Source of the DNA: Endobugula sp965214375
GTDB taxonomy: Bacteria; Pseudomonadota; Gammaproteobacteria; Pseudomonadales; Cellvibrionaceae
Assembly (NCBI GenBank): GCA_965214375.1
Contig: OZ243947.1
Span: 2,418,001-2,482,000, forward strand
DNA: 64,000 bases
Direction: 5' to 3'
Position 1 is the stretch's first letter. Every line of letters begins with the position of its first letter. Shown one piece after another: positions 54,439 through 62,758 of this stretch. The position numbers were made by a program, and so were the translations under genes. The notes beneath the pieces were generated by a model. It saw only the letters and a list, made by a program, of their open reading frames with translations, did not search any database and was not told the DNA's origin.

Positions 54439-55527
54439 TCAGTGCTTTTGCATCTTTCCTGTGAGTTTGTCCAAATAATTCAAGACATCCACGCTGGCTT
54501 TTTCCATTTTGACAATAGATTTTTGAATACCGTTGTGGTCATCGGTTTTTGCCATCTCTACCGCAGCTTGAGCATGTTCATGAAATTTCTGGTGGGCTTT
54601 TTCCAAATAGTAGTATTCAGGTTCGTGTGACAGTTTTTCCTTGCCTTCGCCTTCATATATCCATTCTCCTAAGCGGCAATCATGATGGCTGCACACTTCA
54701 AAACCATCTGCACTGTCGTGGCAATGTTTGTATACCTGTGCCTTGATACAAAAATGATCCATCTTTACCGTTTGGACAAAGCTGGCTTCTGTTTCATTCA
54801 GAATAGTTTTATGCATGGATTCAGACATTGAAAGTACGCTCTCAATATCTGACAGAGATTCCTCGGAATTTGCTTGTAATTCTTCACAGCGGGAGTGTGT
54901 GCAACGAATATTTTCATCGGTGGTCTGTGTATCCTGATCAATTTTTTTTACCAGTTCAGCAATTTCACCACTGGCTTCGCCAGCACGCTGGGCCAGTGCA
55001 CGTACTTCATCGGCAACGACGGCGAAACCACGACCAGCTTCACCCGCACGGGCAGCTTCGATGGCGGCATTGAGAGCCAACAAATTGGTTTGTTCTGAAA
55101 TGGTGTTAATAATTTCAGCAAACTTGGTGATTTCTCCGGCCGCCCCTTTCAGATTAGTGACGCTATCATGGCTTTTTTTGGCGCTTTCACTAATAAATGA
55201 TAAATCTTCGTGAGTCTTATGCAGTGCGGTCTGTACCTGGTCATAGGTTAGAGTGGAGCTTTTCAGCTCGGTCGCGGCATCTTTCATATTGGTGGCGGAT
55301 GACAGCAAACCGTCTCTGATCTCGAGAATGCCACCGTAACTGTCAATTAAATTGGATTCATCCAGTGTTGGACATTGAACCCCGCTGAGTTGTTCAAGTT
55401 GCGCCTGAAAATCCGCAATCTTTTCCAGCTGGGCATTAATAGTGCTTTCTTGCTGCTTTTTTTCCGCTTTAAGTGATTCATTTTCAAGGCGTAAATCATT
55501 CAGTTCTTTAGAGTTTTGCCAAAACAT
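54439..55527 (-). CDS. Soluble methyl-accepting chemotaxis protein with CZB zinc domain
   Basis: 362 aa, no membrane segment. N-terminal coiled coil (LRLENESLKAEKKQQ), then a signalling hairpin with NTISEQTNLLALNAAIEAARAGE (the MCP tip, split here in two runs) and RGFAVVADEVRALAQRAGEASGEIA. The C-terminal CZB domain shows DHFCIKAQVYKH, CRLGEWIY and HQKFHEHAQ with the His and Cys ligands of zinc. CZB receptors sense zinc or hypochlorous acid through it. No chemotaxis operon is nearby. Confidence 0.9.
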   Translation of the reverse strand: MFWQNSKELNDLRLENESLKAEKKQQESTINAQLEKIADFQAQLEQLSGVQCPTLDESNLIDSYGGILEIRDGLLSSATNMKDAATELKSSTLTYDQVQTALHKTHEDLSFISESAKKSHDSVTNLKGAAGEITKFAEIINTISEQTNLLALNAAIEAARAGEAGRGFAVVADEVRALAQRAGEASGEIAELVKKIDQDTQTTDENIRCTHSRCEELQANSEESLSDIESVLSMSESMHKTILNETEASFVQTVKMDHFCIKAQVYKHCHDSADGFEVCSHHDCRLGEWIYEGEGKEKLSHEPEYYYLEKAHQKFHEHAQAAVEMAKTDDHNGIQKSIVKMEKASVDVLNYLDKLTGKMQKH

Positions 55528-55620
55528 AGGGGACCTGCCAATGGATAATGGTGTTGATACTATTATCCATTATAGACAAGGCTTGCCAGTTTCCTAATTT
55601 TTCCTAGAGTTTTTTACGTT

Positions 55621-56712
55621 TTATACATTAAAGCGAAAATGGATAACATCACCATCACAAACAATATACTCTTTGCCCTCAAGGCGCCATTTTCCCTGTT
55701 CCTTGGCGCCAGCCTCGCCACCGTATTTTACAAAATCACTGTAACTGGTGACTTCTGCGCGAATAAAGCCTTTTTCAAAGTCAGTATGAATTTTACCAGC
55801 AGCTTGAGGAGCACTGGCGTCGACGGGAATTGTCCACGCGCGCACCTCTTTGACTCCAGCGGTAAAGTAGGTGTGTAGTCTCAATAACTCATAACCGGCA
55901 CGGATAACTCGGTTGAGGCCTGGTTCGTCCATGCCCATATCCTCCAGAAATTCATCACGTTCATCATCATCCAATTCGGAGATTTCAGCTTCCAGCTTAT
56001 TGCAAATACTGACAACCACTGCGCCTTCTTTGCTGGCGATATCCTTAACCGTATCTAAGTATGGATTATTGTCGAAGCCGTCTTCGTCAACATTGGCAAT
56101 ATACATGGTGGGCTTGAGTGTTAGCAGGCTGAGTGGCTTGAGTTGTTTAAGTTCATCATCTGATAATGTAAAAGAACGCAACGGCTGGGCTTGATTCAAG
56201 TGTGGCAGTATATTTTCCAACAGTGCTTTCATAGACACTGCTTCTTTGTCCTGACCTTTGGCCGCCCGGGTATAGCGTTGCAGGGCTTTTTCGACAGTAT
56301 CAAGGTCGGCTAGAGCCAATTCCGTATTGATCACATCAATATCACCCGCCGGGTCGATCTTGCCATCAACATGTACTACATTCTCGTCGTCAAAACAGCG
56401 AACCACATGCGCAATAGCGTCGGTTTCCCTAATATTAGCCAAAAATTGATTGCCCAACCCCTCGCCCTTGGAGGCGCCAGCAACTAGCCCGGCAATATCG
56501 ACAAATTCCATAGTGGTGGCAATGGTTTTCTCGGGCTTGACCAACTCACTCAGCTTGTCCAGCCTTGGGTCGGGTACCGCAACAACACCGGCATTGGGTT
56601 CAATGGTGCAAAATGGAAAGTTCTCTGCGCCAATACCGGCTTTGGTAAGTGCATTGAAAAGTGTTGATTTACCGACGTTGGGGAGGCCAACGATGCCGCA
56701 GTTAAAACCCAT
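55621..56712 (-). CDS. ychF: Ribosome-binding ATPase YchF
   Basis: OLA1/YchF P-loop ATPase binding the 50S or 70S ribosome. G1 GLPNVGKSTLF, DIAGLV, G4-like NVDEDG and the C-terminal TGS domain (VDASAPQAAGKIHTDFEKG, ending in DGDVIHFRFNV). ATG 56712 (MGFNCGIVG) is chosen over one two codons upstream. Last gene of the prs-rplY-pth-ychF run. Confidence 0.96.
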   Translation of the reverse strand: MGFNCGIVGLPNVGKSTLFNALTKAGIGAENFPFCTIEPNAGVVAVPDPRLDKLSELVKPEKTIATTMEFVDIAGLVAGASKGEGLGNQFLANIRETDAIAHVVRCFDDENVVHVDGKIDPAGDIDVINTELALADLDTVEKALQRYTRAAKGQDKEAVSMKALLENILPHLNQAQPLRSFTLSDDELKQLKPLSLLTLKPTMYIANVDEDGFDNNPYLDTVKDIASKEGAVVVSICNKLEAEISELDDDERDEFLEDMGMDEPGLNRVIRAGYELLRLHTYFTAGVKEVRAWTIPVDASAPQAAGKIHTDFEKGFIRAEVTSYSDFVKYGGEAGAKEQGKWRLEGKEYIVCDGDVIHFRFNV

Positions 56713-56961
56713 AAACATATCCTACTTTTAAAACACAAATGATCTTTTTCGCTGATGCTACGTTAAAAAAGTACTCACTCGGTCATTTATTATCTATAAA
56801 TTCCCTCGTTGTGTGCGATTTTGCCTTGCCTGAGCGAAAAATCTCTATTTGTAAGTGATGCATGATAAAAAATTAAGCAGCGTATGCTATCGGTTTACAA
56901 AATTTGGTCAAGTATTTTTCAGGCAATATGCTTAGAAATTAATAATGTTTAACACATTGAA

Positions 56962-57543
56962 TTATTTGGTATGAAGTGTTTTCATAGCTTCATTCCATTT
57001 ACCTGCAACCACTAAAGGCATCACTTTGGTCGCTTGATAAATACTGTCTTCGATTTTTTGGAATTCAGCAGGGGGGGCTTTTTTCAAGACATAATTGCTC
57101 ACAAGTTTGGCATTGCCTGGGTGGTCGATGCCGATACGCAGGCGAGCAAAATCTTTGTTGTTGCCTAGGCATTTTATGATATCCCTTAAGCCATTGTGGC
57201 CTCCATGACCACCACCGATTTTCAATCGTGCTTCACCAGGAGGAATATCCAGCTCATCGTGGGCAATTAATATCGCTTCAGGTGTGATTTTGTAAAAATT
57301 GGCGATAGCAGCAACGGCTTTACCACTGACATTCATAAATGTGGCAGGAATAAACAGTCGCGTGGGTAAATTGCCGATAATGGCTTGTCCCGCGTAGCCA
57401 AAAAATTTGCTATCAGCGGTTAGTGTGGTGTCGTATTGTTGGGCCAATTCAGTCACAAAATCAGCACCAGCATTGTGACGAGTATTGATGTACTCGTTGC
57501 CGGGGTTGCCTAAACCAACAATCATTCGGGTAGGGGTATTCAC
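56962..57543 (-). CDS. pth: Peptidyl-tRNA hydrolase Pth
   Basis: Releases peptides from peptidyl-tRNA. 193 aa with MIVGLGNPGNEYINTRHNAG (part), the catalytic His in NTRHNAG, NVSGKAV, LIAHDELDIPPG and GGHGGHNGLRDI. Follows rplY after a gap holding a hairpin. Confidence 0.96.
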   Translation of the reverse strand: MNTPTRMIVGLGNPGNEYINTRHNAGADFVTELAQQYDTTLTADSKFFGYAGQAIIGNLPTRLFIPATFMNVSGKAVAAIANFYKITPEAILIAHDELDIPPGEARLKIGGGHGGHNGLRDIIKCLGNNKDFARLRIGIDHPGNAKLVSNYVLKKAPPAEFQKIEDSIYQATKVMPLVVAGKWNEAMKTLHTK

Positions 57544-57570
57544 AGAAATAAGAAAGGGCTTTGAAGGGAA

Positions 57571-57595
57571 GGTATACGGGGCAAGCCCGTATACC
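57571..57595. repeat. Perfect 10-bp hairpin between rplY and pth
   Basis: GGTATACGGG (57571-57580), a 5-base loop, CCCGTATACC (57586-57595). Without a T-tract it may be a processing or attenuation site between the ribosomal protein gene and pth. Confidence 0.6.
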
Positions 57596-57609
57596 CGGTG
57601 GCTGAGGAT

Positions 57610-58257
57610 TTATTCCTCGCCACCCTCTTCAGCATCACTTTCAGCGGCACTATCGTCTTCTTCTACACTGCCTTTTGGCTTGTTAATAGAAGCAACGGCC
57701 AGATCGTGGTCGGCACCGTGCGCCAACGCGACAGATTCAACACCTTTTGGCAAGTTCAGGTCTGAAATATGGATAATTTGACCAATTTCTACCTCAGCCA
57801 GATCCACTTCGATGTACTCTGGTAAGTCAGCAGGTAAGCAGCTGATTTCCAGTTCCGTTGTATTGTGCGAGACCTTCCCACCTTGCATTTTAACGCCTGG
57901 AGCCGTGTCTTCATTAATGAAGTGCAATGGGACACGCGTGTTAAATTTCTGGGTCTTAGAAACGCGCAAAAAGTCGGCGTGTATGATCTGCGCTTTGGCT
58001 GGGTGACGCTGTAGATCTTTTAAAATCACGTCTTGACCAGAGCCATCTACGTTCACAGTAATAATGTGAGAATAGAATGCTTCATTTTCCAAATGTTTGA
58101 TGAGCTCTTTATGTTCCACCGTAATCATTTGGGGTTTTTTACTGCCGCCATAAATAATGGCGGGTACTAATCCAGATTCGCGACGCAGGCGGCGGCTCGC
58201 ACCTTTCCCTGTTACTTCTCGACTCTGGGCATCAAGTACAAAGTCTTCGTTCGACAT
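57610..58257 (-). CDS. rplY: 50S ribosomal protein L25/Ctc
   Basis: 5S rRNA-binding protein, long (TL5/Ctc) form of 215 aa. N-terminal VTGKGASRRLRRESGLVPAI (part), then VILKDLQRHPAKAQIIHADF and the beta-barrel ELEISCLPADLPEYIEVDL; acidic C-terminal tail (SAAESDAEEGGEE). The usual position, between prs and pth. Confidence 0.95.
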   Translation of the reverse strand: MSNEDFVLDAQSREVTGKGASRRLRRESGLVPAIIYGGSKKPQMITVEHKELIKHLENEAFYSHIITVNVDGSGQDVILKDLQRHPAKAQIIHADFLRVSKTQKFNTRVPLHFINEDTAPGVKMQGGKVSHNTTELEISCLPADLPEYIEVDLAEVEIGQIIHISDLNLPKGVESVALAHGADHDLAVASINKPKGSVEEDDSAAESDAEEGGEE

Positions 58258-58393
58258 TGTGATGTCCTCATTGTGTTTAGATTATCCAATACCTTTCTGC
58301 GACCAAAAGGTATCGAGTGTTAAAACTGCAATTGATTGTTAATGAATAGCAATGAAAAGCAGAATGTCCAGAGGACGATGTTGTTAACTATGC

Positions 58394-59338
58394 TTAGTGA
58401 TTAAACATCGCACTCAAGGATTCTTCGTTATTCAGACGGCGTATAGCCTCTGATAACATATTATGTAATGGCAATTGGCGAATACGATCACACGCTGTGG
58501 CTTCTTCGGATAGAGGAATGGAATTGGTGACAACCAGCTCATCCATTACAGAATTCGTTAAATTACTAATGGCTTTGCCTGACAGTACGGGGTGCGTTGC
58601 GTAGGCAACAACCTTTTTAGCGCCGCGTTCTTTTAATGTATTGGCGGCATTACAGAGCGTGCCTGCAGTATCGACCATATCGTCAACGAGTAAGCAGGTA
58701 CGGCCTTCGACCTCACCAATCAGGTTCATCACTTCGGCAACATTGGCTTTAGGGCGACGCTTATCAATAATCGCCAGATCAATATTTAATTCTTTTGCCA
58801 CCGCACGTGCGCGTACAACACCACCGATATCTGGAGAAACCACAACAAGGTTTGCGTAGTTTTGACGACGAATGTCGTCCAGTAGCAGCGGAGCGCCATA
58901 AATATTATCAACAGGGACATCAAAGAAACCCTGAATTTGTTCTGCGTGCAAGTCAACGGTCAGTACTCGGTCAATACCTACACCCACCATCATATCGGCG
59001 ACCAGCTTGGCGGTAATGGGCACACGAGCCGAGCGCACCCGGCGATCTTGACGAGCATAGCCAAAATAGGGAACCACTGCGGTTACACGACCTGCTGAAG
59101 CACGGCGTAGTGCATCAACGAGAATGAGTAGTTCCATTAAATTTTTATGTGTGGGAGAACAGGTAGGTTGAACCACAAACACATCGCGCCCGCGGACATT
59201 TTCCTGAATTTCAACAGCGATTTCGCCATCAGAGAACTGACTGACATGTGCCTTGCCCATAGACATGCCCAGCTTATCAACGATACTCTGTGCTAACTCG
59301 GGGTTGGCATTGCCGGTAAATACCATAAAATCGGTCAC
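58394..59338 (-). CDS. prs: Ribose-phosphate pyrophosphokinase Prs
   Basis: Makes PRPP from ribose-5-phosphate and ATP. FSDGEIAVEIQENVRG, VVPYFGYARQDRR, TVDLHAEQIQGFFDVP and the PRPP-binding loop LLVDDMVDTAGTL. 314 aa, normal. Lies 38 bases after tRNAGln on the same strand. Confidence 0.97.
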   Translation of the reverse strand: MTDFMVFTGNANPELAQSIVDKLGMSMGKAHVSQFSDGEIAVEIQENVRGRDVFVVQPTCSPTHKNLMELLILVDALRRASAGRVTAVVPYFGYARQDRRVRSARVPITAKLVADMMVGVGIDRVLTVDLHAEQIQGFFDVPVDNIYGAPLLLDDIRRQNYANLVVVSPDIGGVVRARAVAKELNIDLAIIDKRRPKANVAEVMNLIGEVEGRTCLLVDDMVDTAGTLCNAANTLKERGAKKVVAYATHPVLSGKAISNLTNSVMDELVVTNSIPLSEEATACDRIRQLPLHNMLSEAIRRLNNEESLSAMFNH

Positions 59339-59376
59339 AAGCGATCTACCTTTATGTTCTCATCCAGTTTGGAATA

Positions 59377-59451
59377 TGGCTGGGGTGGAAGGACTCGAAC
59401 CTTCGCATGGCGGGATCAAAACCCGCTGCCTTACCACTTGGCTACACCCCA
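59377..59451 (-). tRNA. tRNA-Gln (anticodon TTG)
   Basis: 75 nt with encoded CCA. Acceptor TGGGGTG and CACCCCA, loop TTTTGAT giving anticodon TTG, T-arm GGTTCGAGTCC. It lies between ispE and prs, a placement seen in other gammaproteobacteria. No suppressor-type anticodon (CTA or TTA). Confidence 0.96.
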
Positions 59452-59460
59452 GTAGTTGCT

Positions 59461-60303
59461 TCAATCGCAGAGAAGGGTTTGCATGGGTGAGCGATTAATG
59501 CCTTTGGCAACAAAACACTCCCATTGCTCCGGTACTTGCTGGCGAACGGCTTCTGCTTGTGTCAAGTCAGCAAACCGGGCAAATATACAGGCACCTGTTC
59601 CTGTGAGTTGAGCAGCACTATGTTGATTGAGCCAAGCAATCGCTGCTGCAACTTCAGGATAGCATTGACAAACGACAGGTTCACAGTCGTTTTTTCCACC
59701 CTGCTCAAAGAAGGCCGCTACTGTAATGGCGGCAGTGTCTCTTGTCAATTCTTCATGTGAAAATATTTCGGCAGTATTAATGTGGCATTGGGGTTTTATG
59801 ACCAGAAACCAGTTGTCCGGCAACTCCAAGGCGTGTAGTTGCTCGCCAACACCTTCTGCCCAAGCAGAATGACCATAGATAAAGACCGGTACATCGGCAC
59901 CTAATTGCAGACCCAATTCAGCCAGTTGTGGAGCTGTGAGTGATGTGTCCCATAAATGATTGAGTGCCACCAGTGTGGTCGCAGCATTAGAGCTGCCACC
60001 GCCTAAACCTCCTCGCATAGGAAGATGTTTTTCGCAGTGAATATCAACCCCCTGAGTACACTGTGTGTGTTTTTGTAGTAAATGTGCAGCTTTGATGATC
60101 AAGTTGTCTTGGTCGACAACACCAGCCAGTTCGGGAGAAAGGGTGATTGTATTATCGTGGCGAGGGTGGAAGCTCAGATTGTCACCATAATCCAACAGTT
60201 GAAAAACGGTTTGTAAATTGTGGTAACCGTCCGTGCGTCTTCCGGTAATATGCAGGAATAGATTCAGTTTTGCGGGGGATAATAGTGTTAAAGAGGTTGT
60301 CAT
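59461..60303 (-). CDS. ispE: 4-diphosphocytidyl-2-C-methyl-D-erythritol kinase IspE
   Basis: GHMP kinase of the MEP isoprenoid pathway. SPAKLNLFLHITGRRTDGYH, VDIHCEKHLPMRGGLGGG (ATP loop, then SSNAATTL), GADVPVFIYG and the C-terminal AQLTGTGACIFARF. 280 aa. Its ATG overlaps the end of lolB's neighbour frame by 4 bases (ATGA), giving coupled translation. Confidence 0.96.
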   Translation of the reverse strand: MTTSLTLLSPAKLNLFLHITGRRTDGYHNLQTVFQLLDYGDNLSFHPRHDNTITLSPELAGVVDQDNLIIKAAHLLQKHTQCTQGVDIHCEKHLPMRGGLGGGSSNAATTLVALNHLWDTSLTAPQLAELGLQLGADVPVFIYGHSAWAEGVGEQLHALELPDNWFLVIKPQCHINTAEIFSHEELTRDTAAITVAAFFEQGGKNDCEPVVCQCYPEVAAAIAWLNQHSAAQLTGTGACIFARFADLTQAEAVRQQVPEQWECFVAKGINRSPMQTLLCD

Positions 60304-60902
60304 GGTGTGTCAAACTGCCATTCTTTGATAATCAGTGTTAAACGATTATCTTCCTGCTTAGCAATAACTTTATGCGGTAATAACCATTGCCCTGTTTCCC
60401 TATAGCGCGAATATGTTAAAGACCAGCCAGCTTGTTGCATTTGCAATAGTCTGCCATCAGGCGCATATGTTTGATGTGCTTCCGTTTCGGGATTAGGGGC
60501 ACCTAATACCCAGTCTGCAAGCTGCTCTAAGGGTAATGACCAGCCCAAGGTTTCTTTGAGTAGGTGTTGTGGGTTATTGGAGTACACGGTTGATTTGCCT
60601 GGTCGTTTAATCTGTAGTTGCTCGGAAGTGCCTTGTAATATAGCTTTTCCCTGGCCCAGTGCCGCACTGGTTTGGATAAGATAGCGCTTGTCTTCCTGTT
60701 GCCAAACAACATTCAGGCTACCACTGTTATCCGGTGTGCGTATTCCTATTTTGCCAACTATTTTCCATGCTACTGGAAAATAGCGATTGTCCGTTGTGAC
60801 TGAGCGAGTCTGGTTGGTAGTGGGTGGTTGTACTGCACAGGCACTCAGTAATAGAGAGGTAAGCAACATTAGGTAACAGGTTCGCACCTGAATCAGTCTC
60901 AT
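60300..60902 (-). CDS. lolB: Outer-membrane lipoprotein chaperone LolB
   Basis: Inserts lipoproteins into the outer membrane. Signal peptide with lipobox LLSAC, then WKIVGKIGIRTPDNSGSLNV, the LolB beta core, and WSLPLEQLADWVLGAPNP. 200 aa. Gene order TPR-lolB-ispE as in Pseudomonas. Confidence 0.93.
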   Translation of the reverse strand: MRLIQVRTCYLMLLTSLLLSACAVQPPTTNQTRSVTTDNRYFPVAWKIVGKIGIRTPDNSGSLNVVWQQEDKRYLIQTSAALGQGKAILQGTSEQLQIKRPGKSTVYSNNPQHLLKETLGWSLPLEQLADWVLGAPNPETEAHQTYAPDGRLLQMQQAGWSLTYSRYRETGQWLLPHKVIAKQEDNRLTLIIKEWQFDTP

Positions 60903-60918
60903 GATATGGATATCCGAG

Positions 60919-62658
60919 TTATAGAGTGATATTTAGGCGTTTCAGTGTTTCCAGTATTTCTGGGGCACCGGGATTCTGATCAAGATTTTTTTTAAGAATG
61001 TCTTTGGCTTCTTGCTGTTTGCCATCCAGCCATAGCGCTTCTCCCAAATGCGCCGCAACTTCCGGGTCAGGATACAAACTGAAGGCTTTTTTCAAATGTG
61101 CGATCGCTTCCTTATAGCGGCCCAATTTAACCTTGACCCATCCCATGCTATCAATAACCGCAGCATCTTCGGGGCGTAATTTCAAGGCTTTTACGATTAG
61201 CTCATAGGCTTCCTGATAACGCTGGGTGCGAATGGTGAGGTAATACCCCAAGCTATTCAGAGCGTGCACATTGTCGGGATCAAGCGTCAATATATGCCGT
61301 AAATCACTTTCCATCAATGCCAGTTTGTTCTGGCGTTCGTGAACCGTTGAGCGGTTATAACGTAGTTCATTGCTATCGGGGAAGATTTTCAACCCTTCAT
61401 TTAATACGTCGAGAGCAGCATCATAGGCCTGATTATCGATCCACAGATTCGTCTCTGTACTATAAATTTGTTCTCGTCTTGTTGGAAATTGTATTCGTAA
61501 AAGCATAAACAGTTGTCGTGCTTCAATGAGCTTGTTTTGTTGTATCAATATTCTGCCTGCACGATGGCGTGCAGGTAAGTAATTGTCACCGCCAATGACG
61601 GCAAGGTATAACTCAAGTGCAGTGTTGAGGTTGTTCAATTGTTCTTCGGTATGGCCTAAATAGAAACGGGTGTTATCCGGTTGATAACCCGCAAACAGCA
61701 GTTCTTCAAATAAAGGTTTGGCAATATTTGCTCTATCGGTTTCAATGGCAAGCAATGCCCGTGAAAATTTGAAATCCAATTGTTTAGGCGACTCTTCAGA
61801 TAAGCGGGTAAACTGTTGGTAGGCTTTTTCCGTATCTTTACTGGTGAGCAGGCGTGCATAAGTAAGCCGTAAGCGATTATTTTCAGGATCTTTTTGCAAT
61901 AATGACTGTAGTTTGTTTAATGCCAAGGGTGTTTTATTGTCTTGCTGCAGCAATAATATTTCTTGAGTAATGGCGCTGTTACGATCAGGTTCTTGCTGAA
62001 GTGCCGCGTAAATCCAGCTGAAGGCGTCATCAAGTGATTGTTGGTACTGATAGAGTATGCTCAGACCCACTTTAATGCCTGCGAGTGTTGGATATTCTTG
62101 AGCATGTGCTTGAAAGCGTGTGATCAGTGTTTGACGAGTATCGCTGTCTGTCTGTTTGCTGTAGTTGGCAATCGTTTCGAAAAAAGCGCCGGCATCTTCC
62201 GATAGCTGTGCGGTAGTTAGCAGTTGTTCAGTATAATCCAGTGCTTTTAGTGGTTGTTGTAATCCCAGATACGCATTGGCAACCAGTACAATGGCCTCGC
62301 GGTTGTTGGGTTCATGCTGTAACCAGAGTTCACCCATGTCCAGCGTTTCTTTATGGCGACGAAAGTACTGGGTAATTCTGGCTGCCTGGGCAATCACGGC
62401 TTTATCGTTGGTGTGATAGGCCTGCTCAAGATAATTCTCAATGGTCACATCAAATTGTTGCCTTGATGCAGCTACCTCTGCGACCAGTAATGAATAGAGT
62501 GTATCGATAGAAAAGTTACGATAGTGAATGGCAGGTGTGGCAGTCTCAGCCAGCGTTTTTGTGGCTGTGTCGTTAGCCTTGTTTTCGAGTTGTGTGGCGC
62601 AACCTGCCAAAAATATCAGGCTAAAACCGAACAGGTGCAATAATCTTTGATAGTTCAT
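60919..62658 (-). CDS. TPR-repeat lipoprotein
   Basis: 579 aa; signal peptide with lipobox LAGC (Cys19), then ten or more tetratricopeptide repeats over most of the length; the last are clearest (DNVHALNSLGYYLTIRTQR, AAVIDSMGWVKVKLGRYKEA, then PEVAAHLGEALWLDGKQQEA). Homologue of the Pseudomonas PA4667-type protein next to lolB and hemA; role in the envelope not established. Confidence 0.9.
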   Translation of the reverse strand: MNYQRLLHLFGFSLIFLAGCATQLENKANDTATKTLAETATPAIHYRNFSIDTLYSLLVAEVAASRQQFDVTIENYLEQAYHTNDKAVIAQAARITQYFRRHKETLDMGELWLQHEPNNREAIVLVANAYLGLQQPLKALDYTEQLLTTAQLSEDAGAFFETIANYSKQTDSDTRQTLITRFQAHAQEYPTLAGIKVGLSILYQYQQSLDDAFSWIYAALQQEPDRNSAITQEILLLQQDNKTPLALNKLQSLLQKDPENNRLRLTYARLLTSKDTEKAYQQFTRLSEESPKQLDFKFSRALLAIETDRANIAKPLFEELLFAGYQPDNTRFYLGHTEEQLNNLNTALELYLAVIGGDNYLPARHRAGRILIQQNKLIEARQLFMLLRIQFPTRREQIYSTETNLWIDNQAYDAALDVLNEGLKIFPDSNELRYNRSTVHERQNKLALMESDLRHILTLDPDNVHALNSLGYYLTIRTQRYQEAYELIVKALKLRPEDAAVIDSMGWVKVKLGRYKEAIAHLKKAFSLYPDPEVAAHLGEALWLDGKQQEAKDILKKNLDQNPGAPEILETLKRLNITL

Positions 62659-62758
62659 AGGGAAAGTGTAAACCCCTTATTGCCACAAGCCAAGTTATTC
62701 GTCTGCTGGTGGGTCATGCTACAATACACGTTACACACGAGTTTTATGTCACCGAACC

